Source of the DNA: Russula earlei
Lineage: Eukaryota; Basidiomycota; Agaricomycetes; Russulales; Russulaceae
Direction of reading: 5' to 3'
DNA: 64,000 nucleotides
NCBI GenBank assembly: GCA_025769875.1
Contig: JAGFNK010000006.1
Location: 62,001 to 126,000, forward strand
Both the position numbers and the translations under genes were made by a program. The first letter of the stretch is position 1; every line of letters begins with the position of its first letter. Shown in pieces: positions 11,110-23,284 of this stretch. The notes beneath the pieces are model-generated. The model was given only the letters and a program-made list of their open reading frames with translations, was not told the origin of the DNA and ran no database searches.

Positions 11110-11216
11110 CTTAGCTACTCTGTAGTAGTTAGTGACTCAGAATAAGATCCCTTTTGTCTGCTCATGTATAATGGCTTTTTGGTCTGTGTAGGATGTTCAA
11201 GTTCAAATGACAAGCA
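11110..11216 (+). mobile_element. LTR, family B, copy 1, right part
   Basis: Continuation of the LTR interrupted at 8,666. It carries the CTACTCTGTAGTAG palindrome that follows the TATA motif in other family B copies. It is cut again by the family D LTR at 11,222. Its true right end was not found. Confidence 0.55.
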
Positions 11217-11788
11217 GGATGTGTCATGGTAACTAGCCATGTCAGTTCTCAAGCCTGAAGTCGAGTTGATAGTAGAAGTGTGTTCAAAGAATGGGCTGGT
11301 TCCCATTGTAAAGAATAAGGATCCCTGCAGCAGTCAAAGTGTTTTATGCTAAACAGGTTATGGCCAATAGACCCTTCCTAGTATGACTCAGTCTGTTGAG
11401 AAGCTAGGGTAAGTTTGTAATGAGATAGACTAGGGCCAGTTCCACTAGCTATATGCATTCAAGTCTGTCATAGACCTTGAACATGCAGAGAGAAGAGGAA
11501 GGTGGTCTTTTAAGGAGAAGAGCTCTTCTCAGTAGAGTGAAGAGAGACTTTTTAGGGGAGGAATAGAGAGAGTAGATGGTAGATGGTGTGTGTGTGTGAA
11601 GAGTTGATGAAATGGAGAGGTGAATGTGGTTTGAGGATTAGGAGTGAAGTGGGTTGCAGGCCAATATGTTTGGAAAAGAATAGGTTGGATTCTACAAGAG
11701 ACCAAGCTTAGGGCTTTGGTCACAAAGTACTGAGCTTTATATGTACAGGAGAAGTGCAGCATTAGCTGCACTTTGACTGTGCTACTAG

Positions 11789-12224
11789 TGTTGAATCGCA
11801 CAGTGATAAGGTAGATTAGATCGTAATAGATCTAATAAAAATGATATTCAGTTTCTGTGAGACGAAACTGTTGTGTCATATTTACCTAATAAAAATGATA
11901 CTACAATGCGTAATCAGCTACTGATAAGATCGTGAGATAGTAAGTACTTACTTCAGTTTCTGTGAGACGAAACTGAAGTATCTACTGTATGTACGACGCT
12001 CTTAAGTATCTGAGAGCGTCCCTAATTATTTTGTCTATAGTAACTATCAAATTATTTTCACGATCACTATGTGCTAGCTACCGATTGTCTTAGATCATAC
12101 TATCAATTTTGTTATCGTACGCGTTTCAGCAACTGATCTGAAATGCTTATGTGGTCCGGGCCTGTGGGCCGCCTGGACAGTTTGGGCCGACACGTCAACG
12201 CTTCGGCTACTCTTTATCTCAACA
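11789..12224 (-). repeat. Copia 3' LTR (436 bp)
   Basis: Identical in layout to 16,525-16,858 plus 17,565-17,670. Most differences between the two LTRs are C-to-T or G-to-A changes at CpG sites, for example GACGAAACTG versus GATGAAACTG. It contains the palindromic pair CTTCAGTTTCTGTGAGACG and matching repeats. Confidence 0.93.
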
Positions 12225-12231
12225 TCCCCCC
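12225..12231 (-). promoter_or_regulatory. Copia polypurine tract
   Basis: On the coding (minus) strand GGGGGGA directly precedes the 3' LTR. This is the expected primer site for plus-strand DNA synthesis. Confidence 0.8.
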
Positions 12232-12257
12232 GTGATCTAGACAGTCAGTAGATTAGA

Positions 12258-15200
12258 TCAGATGAGACCTAATCCAGTGATGAAAGTCTGAAGCAACACA
12301 TGAGCGTGCGGCTTGGTTAAGCCATCAGCAAGCATCTCTGCTGTGGGCGTTCTGACTAGATCAATCAGTCCATCCTCGATGTACTGCCTGATTGCGTGAT
12401 GCTTTATGGGGATATGTTTTGATCTTCTTCCAGTGATGGGATTGAGCGCAAGATCTACGGCGCCTTTGTTATCACCATGGAGCGGAATCGGATCAGTGAT
12501 ATCATAGCCGATTTCGGAGAAGAAGCTCCGATACCATGCGGCTTGATTAGCTGCATCGGCTAGGGCCATATACTCGGCTTGAGTGGTGCTCTGGGCGATG
12601 GTCTTCTGTTTATGCGAGGACCAGGAAATTGCAGCTCCGGGATAGCAAGAATACATAGCCCGAAGTGGAGTGAAAGTCATCTGCGTCATCTCCGAGACTA
12701 GAATTGGAGTATCCGTGTAGTCCAACGCCTCGCGCGCCATCGTAATGTAGCTTTAGTTGGGCTGTGCTGTTAAGATAAGATAGCACATATTTTGCAAGGC
12801 GTAGGTGCTGTGCTGACGGATTGCTGGAATACTGTGCAAGACGCGAGACTGCAAAAGAGATGTCTGGACGTGTTCCGATTTGCACATACAGGAGGCTGCC
12901 AATTATTCTCTGGTAGTACTTTATTTCCGAAGGCGTTGCCTGTCCAGTATGCTTAACCAGATGTATTTCCGCGCCGGACGGAAGTGGGGTGCGGACCAGG
13001 ATTGGAATCCGCCATCCCGAAGCGATTAACGATCTCTGAGATGTACCTAGATTGGTCAATGTCTAACACTTTAGCCGAGCAATCGCGCGTTACGCGGATC
13101 CCAAGATAGGACTCAATCTCGCCTAGATCAGTCATCTCATAGCGTGTAGACAGTGATTGTTTGATGCCAGTGATCTGTGCCGCGCGAGTCACTTAAGATT
13201 GTGATATCATCGACATAGAGGATGATAATGATAGTGGATCCCCCCGTGTCTTGGCAATGATAGACGCCGGCATCAGAATGCGTGCGCGTGAAGCCGAGCT
13301 CAATGAAAACCCCATGAAACTGCAGGTTCCATGCACGCGAAGCTTGTTTGAGACCGTAGATCGCCTTCTTCAGGCAGCAAACTTGGTGTGATGTCTCCAG
13401 AACAGTGAATCCTTGTGGTTGCTCCATGTAAATCTCTTCGTCCAGTAGCCCGTTCAGGAACGCCGACTTGACGTCCATCTGGTGGATCTCCCAATCCTCT
13501 AGCACGGCCAACGCTAACAAGAGTCGCAAAGACTCAAATCTTGCTACTGGAGAGAAGGTGTCACTGTAATCAAGTCCTTCAATTTGTGTAAACCCCTTGG
13601 CTACAACGCGCGCGCGAAATCAGCCATCCGATTTGCGTGCAAATACCCATCTTGATTTCACGGCCTTACAGCCCGGCGGTAGATCGACTAGATCCCAGGT
13701 ACCATTTCTGGCAAGCGCGTCTATCTCATACTGACACGCGGCTTTCCAATCATCGGCTGAGTCCGATTCCATCGCTTCCCAATAAGATACAGGATTTAGC
13801 ACCTCGGCAGTCGCTAACAGGGCCGTATGCGATACACGCCCTCTCCGAGCTGGACTGTTCCGCGTTGTCCTCACCGAAATATCTTGGGTTTGGACGTGGG
13901 TTAGCTCTAAGTCTACGAGGCGAGGGTGGACACGTCATGAAGGCGGGTCGCGGAAGTGCTGGAGGGGTCGGGATAGGAATGCGGGATGGGGGAGTATGGT
14001 ACACTGAAACATTCTGAGGTGCTGCCTGCAAGATTTGCAGGGGTTTCCAGAGGCGCGCGGCCATCCGGTTGGTGTGGGACAGGTTCCGGGAGGGAAAATG
14101 TAATAGGTCCGGCAGGGACCAGGGGTGGTATGGGCAAGGCGGATGGTCCACCGCTTGCCTTTGCTGGGAAGAACGCTTCGTTGAATGTTACATCACGCAA
14201 AAGTACTATTTTCCGGGTGGCTGGATTCCATAGGCGGTAGCCTTTAGATCCTGATTCATAGCCGACAAATGTCATTTCGATTGCCTTGGGATCGAGCTTC
14301 TTCCGCTTAGCGTCAGGGACATGTACATATGCCCTGCATCCGAAAACTCGGAAGTAAGAGATGTCCAGGATGTGTCTGGAGTCCCACAATTCATGAGGGG
14401 TGCGCCAACCAAGAACACGAGTGGGCGTGCGATTGTGAATGTGAACTGCAGCATCAGTACCCAGTTCCCAAAACCCGAGAGTAAGACCAGCGCTGTGTAT
14501 CATGGCGCGCATCTTGTCTTCCAGAGTCCGGTTCCATCGCTCCGCTAATCTGTTCTGTTGTGGGGAACCCGGCATCATTAATTTGTGCTCGATCCCCTTC
14601 TGCAGTTAGTACCGATCTAAGGGCACCCGACATGTATTCTCCACCGTGATCCGAGTGCAAAGCCTTAACTGTTTCACTTGTTTGATTTTCAGCCCAAGCC
14701 ATATATTTCTTGAAGGCGTCTGCACACTGATCTTTTGTTTTGAGAAAATACACTACTCCAAAGCGGGAGTAGTCATCGATAAATGTCGCGAAAATAACTT
14801 GCGCCCCAGGATAGACTGGACCTGCATCGGACCGGCTAGATCGCTGTGAATGATTTGCAATCTCCGTTCTGAGCGTTTAGAGGAACCCGAGAAAGGAAGT
14901 CTCGGCTGCTTGCCGAGTTGACACCCTGGGCAAGGGGTGAGATCCTTGTCAGTTGAGCTAAGTGAAATTCCATTAACGGAATCACTGTAACGTATGAGAG
15001 CGTTCCGGGACATATGTCCCATCCGCTGATGCCAGATGTCGAGTGATAGCGCACCGCTCTGCGCGTGTAGGGATGGAATGGATAGGTCAAACCAGAATAG
15101 ATTATTCTCCATGTACCCTTGCACGATCTTCCGATCTTTGATGTGGATCTGGAAGCCATCTTTAGTGAATGTGATTTGACCCCCCTTCCAGAGTAGCGCT

Positions 15201-16274
15201 GACACTGAGAAGTACTGCGCGTCGGCTTCCGGAACATGCATAACATCTGAAAGGGTCAATTGAACATCCCCAGTTCCTCCTGACGGTCTGACAGAAACCG
15301 ATCCAGTCCCAATCTGTGAGATGACAGCATGACCTCCAAGACTAACAGATCCAGATGCTGGAGCCCAAGAAATGAAGTCGGAGCGGAACGGCGTAATATG
15401 ATGAGTCGCTCCGGAATCAACCATCCAACGGGATCGGGCTGTCGCGTAGAGAGAAACACGTATTTCATTATCATCATCCGATACTTCGGTAATAGTGGCA
15501 GTAGTCTCCACTATGTGTGCGTTGACTTTGGACGTCTGAGCACCTCCTGCAGCCCCCTGTCTTTTCTTCACCTTCTCCTCCTCATCCTTCTTTTTCTTCC
15601 TGCACTCCAGTGACTTGTGTCCGAGTTTCTGACAATAGTAACACTTTATTTTGGACTTGTCTTTGTCCTTCTTTACTGGAGTGACTTTATTGAGGGACAC
15701 GGAGGGGCCAGCCTGGCGACCTTCCTCATTGAGGATCCGTTCCTGGATCGTTTGTGGGGAAAGATCTTTTGGAGTGCCAGCCGCGAGAATAGTCGAGGCG
15801 ACAGCCAAGTAAGCGTCGGGTAACACTTTGATCAGAATGAAGCTAAATTGAAGATCAGAAATCTTCATATCATTGTTTTGGAGAGTGTTCCACGCATCAT
15901 TAAGTTTCTGTAATTGTGGAGGCATTGGGGTAGTGTTGTCTAGGGCCGTTCCTGTCAGGGAGACCCAGCTATTGAAGGCGGCCATAGACCCCACACCTCC
16001 GTACACGCGCTTTAGTTCCTCCCATTTGTCTTTGCACGATTTGAACTTAGTATCATCAGAAACTGCCAGCAAGATGTCTTTCTGCACATAGACCTCAAAG
16101 ACTCCAAGGAGGCCCAAGCTGTGTCCAGAGGGGACGGTGGGGAATCCGTAATATGATGCCTAAATCCGTTCATTCGGCAAACAGCGAGTACGCGTGAAGA
16201 CCAAGTGGACCAATTAGATCCATTGAAGATCTCCATTGTGACTCCGGGCAGGAACGTAAAAATTGAGGGTGCCA
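12258..16274 (-). pseudogene. Copia gag-pol polyprotein, degenerate
   Basis: Reads from about 16,274 (first ATG, MAPSIFTF) down to 12,258. In order: Gag/UBN2-type region, zinc knuckle CYYCQKLGHKSLEC (near 15,640), protease site WMVDSGATHHIT (near 15,420), GAG-pre-integrase, integrase with HSDLAGPM and HSDHGGEY, reverse transcriptase with QMDVKSAFLNG and LYVDD, and RNase H with QSTTQAEYMAL ending near 12,258. Frame changes occur near 16,100, 14,815, 14,590, 13,890, 13,190, 13,040 and 12,720. A TGA at about 13,618-13,620 stands where Arg (CGA) would fit after KSDG. The element cannot make a full polyprotein. Confidence 0.93.
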
Positions 16275-16512
16275 TGTGATTCAATTAGGTAAACAAGGTG
16301 ATAAAACCAATCTGGGCAAGTGGAGCAAATACACATGCCAGATGTTAGAAATCCGATCAGTACCCCTGATGCATGGGTCAAAACTTCGATCCAAGTACCA
16401 AAAGTGTGGGGTGTCGTTCTGATGAACAGTGGCCCGTGAAGGAGAGAGAATGTGTCGATAGACTGTGTGAGCTTGTGTGTGGATTTCTGTCTTGGGAAAT
16501 TACTAGTGGGCA

Positions 16513-16524
16513 GGGCCCATAACC
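16513..16524 (-). promoter_or_regulatory. Copia primer binding site (half initiator tRNA-Met type)
   Basis: Directly next to the 5' LTR the coding strand reads GGTTATGGGCCC. This is complementary to the anticodon stem-loop of initiator tRNA-Met (GGGCCCATAACC), the half-tRNA priming known from Drosophila copia and relatives. It is not the usual complement to a tRNA 3' end. Confidence 0.8.
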
Positions 16525-17670
16525 TGTTGAATCGCGCAGTGATAAGGTAGATTAGATCGTAATAGATCTAATAAAAATGATATTCAGTTTCTGTGAGATG
16601 AAACTGTTGTGTCATATTTACCTAATAAAAATGATACTACAACACGTAATCAGCTACTGATAAGATCGTGAGATAGTAAGTACTTACTTCAGTTTCTGTG
16701 AGATGAAACTGAAGTATCTACTGTATGTACGACACTCTTAAGTATCTGAGAGTGTCCCTAATTATTTTGTCTATAGTAACTATCAAATTGTTTTCACGAT
16801 CACTATGTGCTAGCTACCGATTGTCTTAGATCATACTATCAATTTTGTTATCATACGCTGTAGCGCGTCCGGTGACGTGCGAGTGAGATCGTAAGGCTGA
16901 CCGGTCCAAGCAGAAAGAGTAGAGGAGGGGGGGAGAGGAGGAACAAGTGGTCGCGCGCCGTCATTCTGGTTCAGGCAGAGGTGGACAGATGAGGGGGAAA
17001 AGATTCTGATTCCACTGGACTTCTTTTCTTTACTACAAGGTAGCTAGGTGTTTTATATACAAGAAGGGGAGTAGTAAGAGGGGGCATGTAATGAAAGGAA
17101 ATGAGATGATGAAAGGAAGTAGAGTCTTGAAAGGCAATCGAGACCGGGCGAGGCGGTCTAGGCGATCGTGAAAGGCTCGACGCGGAAACGCGTCGCGTGT
17201 GCCGGAGCGTGGGGTGCGTGCGCGTATGGCGATGGGTGGGTGATGCGGTCGTCTGGGTCTTGACGTCGGGTGTGAGGTGGTAGGCGTGCTCGTGAGGTCG
17301 GTGCGTGGTCGGTGGCAAGGGCTGCAATGCGGTCGGTGGCGGACAGCCTGGCACGCAATCGTGTCTTGTGAGCGTTTGGCATACGCGTGGTTGGTAGAAA
17401 GGGCTTGAAGTTGGGCACAAGAGAGGTCGCGGGTGCGTGCGTGTGTGTGTGCAGCTGTTGGCAAGGGATGAAAGCGAGCTGAGGCAAGGGAGAGGATAGG
17501 CGTCACGTCGTGTCGCGTCGCGTTTCCGCACGTGATTTCGTGGCCAGCCATAATCCTCCTTACAATGCGTTTCAGCAACTGATCTGAAATGCTTATGTGG
17601 TCTGGGCCTGTGGGCCGCCCAGACAGTTTGGGCCGACATGTCAACGCTTTGGCTACTCTTTATCTCAACA
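16525..17670 (-). repeat. Copia 5' LTR, interrupted by a family B LTR
   Basis: The two halves 16,525-16,858 and 17,565-17,670 together match the 436-bp 3' LTR. The interrupting segment is annotated separately. Confidence 0.9.
16859..17564 (-). mobile_element. Solo LTR, family B, copy 2, CpG-rich, inside the Copia 5' LTR
   Basis: On the minus strand it starts TGTAAGGAGGATTATGGCTGG and ends GACGCGCTACA. The 706-bp segment is absent from the other Copia LTR. The flanks (TACGC left, ATGCG right) are only an imperfect 5-bp duplication. It keeps dense CpG, in contrast to its relative at 8,223. A TATATAAAACACC motif near 17,050 and a TAG-type palindrome lie in the usual place. The frames open through it are not genes. 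Confidence 0.85.
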
Positions 17671-17997
17671 ACTAGTAGTATAGTAGGAGTCATAACAAGT
17701 AGGAGTCATAGAAATGAGGCCACAAATGAGTCAGAAGCAAATGACTGTGCTGCACAGTAGATGCACAGCATTGCACAGTTGAAACTAAGAAGCAAATATA
17801 AAAGGATAGAGAACCAAACAAAGGGAAAGTAACAGCAATCCAGTGTTACCTAGATGTGTATGGATCACACGATAACAGAGAAAGGATCACAAGATGTAAG
17901 AGATCACAAGACCAGTAAGTAAAGGGATGTATGAAAGCAAGCAGTCCATAGTAAAAGGTAAGAAGCAAACATAAAGGGAAAATGTTGTAACAGGATG

Positions 17998-18731
17998 ACA
18001 GAGCATGACTGTCCAAATGAGGGTGCAGGGGGGTAAAAGATGACTGTACTGGCTTTAAAAAATTATCATGAAACTACTACATACAACATACAAAGTTGAA
18101 TAATCATGCTCAATAATCACAACAAGAATTATCAAATTGCCTCCAGAGGCAATTCAATGATTTGATGATTATTGCAAAAATCACAATTATCCAAGATCAA
18201 AAATCACCAAATAATTCTCCAAAAATCACCTACATTGACCACTCCTAATGTTGGATTCAGAATGAGAGTTGTGATGCTGCTGATTGTAGATAAATCACTG
18301 TATGAGTTTGGGGAGGTCAGGTTGTGCAATTTTGGTGGTGATATCTTCTGGGTAGACTTTGAGTACTGTAACATGGCTTAGTTTATCTCAGTGATGGCAC
18401 ATCATGCAATACTTACATGGCAACTTTGATAGGTTGACATGGGCCTCTACTCTGGGACCATCAATGTCATTAGTGGTAAATGCCCCACAACTTTGGCTTG
18501 TCGACCATTGAAAACTTGTGTTAATGGGCCATTATTTCATATTGTATACAGCCAAAATTGAGTCATCAAGAGACATATTTAATGGCTCATAAAGGAATTT
18601 GCTGGGACCAAGCCAGATGATGATGATGCTGGTAGATTGATACACTGGCTACAAAACCGAGTACAACACGACAGAAGAGACAAGTTTGGCGCAAGAACGG
18701 TAGGCATGAGGTATCGTTTTTCAGTTTCGTA
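17998..18731. other. AT-rich intergenic or repeat relic DNA, no gene seen
   Basis: Follows the family D LTR and runs to the 3' end of the MBP1-like gene. CpG-poor until about 18,650, then genic in composition. It probably contains the 3' UTR of the next gene in its last 70 bp. Confidence 0.4.
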
Positions 18732-21232
18732 CTATCCCACTGGCACCGGTCGCGAGGGCTGAGTTGTACTACTACTCCAGGCCACGGATGAGGAACTCGG
18801 TTCTTCAGACTCTAGAGACTGCGGCGTGCGTTCAGGGATGCAACGAGGGAAAGAACGAGGAAATTGCGCTCACCTCTAAGAGCATGCTCACGACCCCATC
18901 CACCTCGGATGTCGGTATACCGCCGCAACCTGCAGCGATCAGCCGGCGGTATTCTGTCATGCGCCCGCCCGTGCCCGCTTCAGCCTGGAAACGCACAAAC
19001 TCGTCAAACATCTCCTTCCGGCGTTTCCTGCGCTGAACAAGCTCCTCCCGCAACATCTCGCACGCAACTCTCAGCGACTCGGGTTCCTGTGGTATATCCG
19101 CGTGCAATGCGATCAGGTCAGACATGTCTTCCTCTTCCGGCGCCGCCTTGCGCTTCGTCCCCGCTCGAGGGCCGAGTTCGCCTTCGGGCGCCGGGTCCTC
19201 GAGCGCATGCAGAGCAACTGAGGGCGAAGGAGCGAGCACACCCCCCGTGGCGTCTCGTACGGCCTTTTCCCGCTCCTCTTCATCCTTGAGCCACTTCTCC
19301 CATCCAAGGCGGTATCGCTTTCCCATCTTTGCATTGAGCTCCGTTTCCATTTCTTGCAGGGTCGCACGCGCCTCCTCAAAACCTTGGCACTGCACTTTGA
19401 GCTGACCCACAGCTCGCTGAGACTCGAGGATCTCGGCTTGGATGTTGCCGAGAAGAGCATGGGCCTGATTGAGGTCCCGTTCCTTATCACGCAGCTCTTG
19501 ATCGAACGACGCCGCCAAGCTGTCAAGCATACTTGCCATATCCGTGATCGCACGTGTGCTCGCCGTCTGCGCAGCGGTCGAGTGGTGCAGGGGCATACGG
19601 TCCCCGTTTGCTGGAGCGAAGGCGAAATTTGCGGCTGCTTGCGCTGGGGGGTATGCTGCTTGTGCATTGCGGAATGACATTGCAAGTGCACGCGATGGCA
19701 TCACCGGCGATGAACGGAAGCGTTCGTCCTCGAGGATGTAGTCTTCTGTACTCTTCCCGTCGCCGTTTGGGATTTTTGGGTCGGCACCGTGGTCGATGAG
19801 GAGTTTCACTAAGCGCTTGCTGCGACACCGCGCGGCCATCGTGAGTGCTGTCTCGCCGTCTTCATCCTGGAAGTTGATGATGTCTGCAAGTTCGCGTGGA
19901 TAGTCTGATAACCGATTCAACACTGTCTCCATGTAATACCGAGCAGCGTGTGTCTTTCCCTTTGACATGGCCACGTCGACGATGTGATGAAAAACGGTTC
20001 GATTGTAATTGTCGATGTTGAGCGTCGAACGGTGTAGCAGCTCATACAGTTCAGGAAATTTCCGCACGTCATAATTATTCGCAAACATGACGCTGCGCAT
20101 GAGTGCTGTTTGTCCCGATTTGTTTACTTTGAAGACATCTGCACCAGCGGAGAGTAAAAACTTGACGATGCGGATGCGGCCCATTGCACACGCCCAGTGC
20201 AACGCGGTGTGACCCTCGTCATCGATGGACATGTTTGGGTCCAAGTCGGGAGGCGGCTTGATGAGAATTGGAGGAATTTGGTTCGAGTCGGAGATAAAGT
20301 ACTCCAATATTTGATCACCGTATGACCTATCGTCGATCATACCATTTGCCCCTGGTGGGACATCCGGGTCAGAATCAACCCCATGCGTGGTCGGTTGAGT
20401 ACGCCGGGGAGCACGTCGCTTCCGCGAGTCGGGAGAAGGGGAAGCAGGGCCATGATCGAGACCTTGGAAGGAAAAGGCATTCGGGTCTGGTGAGCTCCGA
20501 ATGGGAGAGGGCGTGTGCGAACTGGAGGAAGCACCAGATGGTGAGGGTGTCATGGACCCATCCTCAGATCCACGCATAGTATCATCCACGCCCTCGGATT
20601 CCTCGCCACCATCACCTACCTTGCGTGCACGAACGTTGGAAATACCACCGTCTGTGCCTGTGCGGCGGGGTGGACGACCGCTCGTGGGCGCCACGAGATG
20701 TTTTGGGGCGAGCGGCGGGCTCTTCGCTGCGGGCTGGAATTCGATGATAGGGCGTAGAAGATGCTCGCAGTTGTATTGTTTTGCGAGCTGCAGTCCACGC
20801 TCGAGGGGAATCCAAGTCCCTGGGATAGGATCGGCAACCTCAGAGAAGTCGCAGGAGGGTCGGTCATCGCGGCACACCTTGGTATTTCCCGTACCCACCC
20901 TGGACTTTTTCGTGTTCACCTTTTTGAATCTCACGTTCAAGGACGCGGGTGCGTTGTGGTTTGTCGAAACCCGCGACCTTAAGAATCTGCGTAGCGTTAA
21001 GCCACGAATCAGAGCGCCGACGCATGACCGCGACGCCTTTACACATCCTACATGGGTAGTGAGACCGCAGATACGCGCATTATTGTTGTCTGTTAAACAC
21101 ACAGCTCATAGACAGGGATTCCACTGTACGTGGCCTACGTGACGCGAGTGAGATGGTGGATAGACAGCAAGGGTTGCAGCAAGTAATACGCACCTTGAAA
21201 ATCTGATGACTTTCTGGCATGGCTGATGGCAT
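18732..21232 (-). CDS. MBP1: APSES-domain cell-cycle transcription factor (Mbp1/Res-like)
   Basis: DNA-binding subunit of an MBF/SBF-type complex that drives G1/S genes; nuclear. I read five exons: 21,232-21,194, 21,134-21,103, 21,047-20,878, 20,819-18,874 and 18,818-18,732. They join in frame to about 757 codons, with GT-AG introns of 55-60 bp. The N-terminal APSES/KilA-N domain shows [29 protein letters not shown] and [17 protein letters not shown] Ser/Pro-rich linker follows. Then come ankyrin repeats ([20 protein letters not shown] and [20 protein letters not shown]) and a coiled-coil C-terminus. A second in-frame ATG at 21,220 could be the start. This order and length are typical of basidiomycete Mbp1-like proteins; whether it is the Mbp1 or the Swi4-like paralogue cannot be told from one gene. 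Confidence 0.93.
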
Positions 21233-21405
21233 GCGTCGCTGCGAGGGACTGTTCTGGCGCACGATGTGAAGGTATCACACCGAGAACAAGGGTGTTGTGG
21301 AAGAGTGTCGTCGAGCAAGACGGACTGAGCGAACGCAGACGCGTGTTTCAACAAATATAAACAAAGCAGTCGCGAAAACGAAAATGAAAAAGTGGGAGCC
21401 CCGTA

Positions 21406-23155
21406 TCACATCATGTCCAGCTCGTCTTCCATCACTATCTTCATCTTCCAGCCTCGTACATCCTCGTCAGGTTCATCATCAGCCCACACAAAGTCCTCTT
21501 CGTTTCCGTTAACTCGTGGATGTTCCACAACCTCTTCCTCAGCATCCTTCCCAGTAAAAATATCTACCTCCTCTTCTTCCTGCTTCATTTGTCGCTCTGC
21601 CAACACATTCTCGTCCTCCTACGAGACGAAGGGGCACCCAGTTAGCTCTAGACCAGCCAGGGCTAGATGAAACATTACAATGTCGAATTCATCCTCACGT
21701 TCCTCGTACTCCACGTTCTCATCGACCTCTTCGAAACCACCCGCAAATGCACCCCAGCGTTCGGGTGATGGGCAGTGCCAGATGAGAATATTGCCTTGAT
21801 TTGTAGTTGAAACGATAGATGACTTGCTCGGATGCCACTGTTTAAGTACTTTAGGTCGTCCGCAAACATGCCATGGACTGGCAACGGGTTGGCGCACATG
21901 AACGTGGATGAGAGGTTCTCGACCCCCGTCCAGGGTGCTCGCAAGCTGTCCATCGTTTGCAATGTCCCAAATGTAGATCTTGTGTGAGGCAGGGTCGGCG
22001 GCACCTCCAGCTAGCCATTCGCCATCGGGACTGAAGGACATGGCATGCCACGCGATTCTGTTGATAGGGTCGCTAAATTTATGAGTCGGCTCAAGTTCTT
22101 GTTCCGTGTACTCTCCATCGGCGTTTGGTGACGCATAAATAGGTAGAGTAAATTGGCGGAGAGTTCGGTCTGAGGAGTTGGTGACTAGGCGTCTGTTCGT
22201 TGGAGGCAATAATAAGTAAGGATGTTGCGGCATCCGCACAAAATTTATACCCGCCGGACTTGGCAAAGTCGAAGCCTTTCATAACACCTGCACCTGGAAT
22301 TTTGTGTCGGGCAACCATCTGTTCGACTGCCTTAATCTTAATCATGCGTATGACCAAACGAAAGTGTAGCTAACGGTCTTAGTCCTCGTATTGAAGACAA
22401 GGATAGACCCTGTCGAGGTTCCGATGAAAATGTGTCGACCAGTGGGATCAAATTGAGCCACTGTCATCGCTGACCTGTCACGAGCAGCTCAAATACTTTC
22501 ATAAAGGAGGCTGCAAGAGGGGGAGAACAAACCTTGGCGAAGCACCGGATTCTTCGTCGCTATCATCTTGCACTTCCTCGAGCTCGACACGTCCGCGGAG
22601 CCTTTTCCGGAGATCGACCAGATAAGCATCACCGGATTGAAGCAAAGCCAGTATAATTTGGCTGACAGGGGGTGAGTGCGAGGGGAAAGATATGCTCGAT
22701 TTACGCACCTGTTCCTCGGATGAAAAGAAGCAGAGCTCACCGACGCATCGAACCTGATGGTAGTTTTTCTCTGTGGGGGGTCGATATCCGATGCCATGTC
22801 CCACACAATCACGTTCCAGTCCTTCGAGGAAGTCAATACAAACCGCGAATTCCGGGACCAGCTGGAAGATTATGAATACTCACTCAACAACTGACGGGTT
22901 ATTCATGACGCACTCAACACTAGTGATACCTTTGACATGACCCTCAAGCCAGCGAACTGCCGACCGCGTTTCAAGGTCCCATATGGCTGCGGAGCCATCA
23001 CTACGGCCTGCGGCCACGAAACGGCCTGAACGATCAAATCTGGCGAGGGAGCATTGGGATGGCAGGGAAGCCTGGACGGCAGTTGGATAAGTAATATTGA
23101 AAGGATCTGCATTGGTTGGATTTAGCGAAGAAGGGAGAGAGCCCCGATGGAACAC
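21406..23155 (-). CDS. SWD1: COMPASS WD40 subunit Swd1/RBBP5 homologue
   Basis: Scaffold subunit of the Set1/COMPASS histone H3K4 methyltransferase; nuclear WD40 propeller. At least eight exons are read on the minus strand. Landmarks are FDRSGRFVAAGRSDGSAAIW, TSSKDWNVIVWDMAS, the RHKIPGAGVMKGFDFAKS segment, FSPDGEWLAGGAADPASHKI, and the diagnostic hinge FEEVDENVEYEEREDEFDIE followed by an acidic tail ending ELDMM and TGA at 21,406. Introns lie near 22,913-22,862, 22,735-22,685, 22,530-22,480, 22,370-22,335, 22,250-22,195, 21,895-21,835 and 21,680-21,615. The 5' end is unresolved: the frame is open above 23,155 to an in-frame TGA without an ATG, so a small first exon, or a start near 23,120 with an intron, is likely. 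It is divergent from ESF2, with little room for a promoter. Confidence 0.9.
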
Positions 23156-23284
23156 GAACTCAATAGTGAGGTATTCATCGTCCTCGTCAGTTGGTGTATT
23201 GCGTCGTCGGCTTATGAGAAAGTCCGGGCCGGGTCACCGTCGACTTTCACTCTTGCGTGCGCCTTTCCTCTGCGACCTAAGATC

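Larger units (their letters stand above)
11789..17670 (-). mobile_element. Ty1/Copia LTR retrotransposon, complete but degenerate (TSD ACTAG)
   Basis: Flanked by exact ACTAG duplications (11,784-11,788 and 17,671-17,675). The coding strand is minus, so the right LTR (16,525-17,670) is the 5' LTR and the left one (11,789-12,224, 436 bp) is the 3' LTR. Both begin TGTTGAAT and end CTCAACA on the plus strand. The 5' LTR is longer only because a family B LTR (16,859-17,564) is inserted in it. A primer binding site and a polypurine tract lie where expected. The gag-pol gene order is the Copia order (protease, integrase, reverse transcriptase, RNase H), but the frame is broken many times. Confidence 0.95.
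11222..17992 (+). mobile_element. Solo LTR, family D, copy 2 (TSD GGATG), containing the Copia element
   Basis: Starts TGTCATGGTAACTAGCC and ends AATGTTGTAACA, flanked by exact GGATG duplications (11,217-11,221 and 17,993-17,997). It aligns with copy 1 (4,100-4,978) at both ends. The interior is occupied by the complete Copia element 11,789-17,670. Confidence 0.9.

Noticed and set aside
16971..17693. Minus-strand open frame of 240 codons across the Copia 5' LTR
   Set aside because: It runs through an inserted family B LTR and both LTR boundaries, so it is an artefact of repeat composition.
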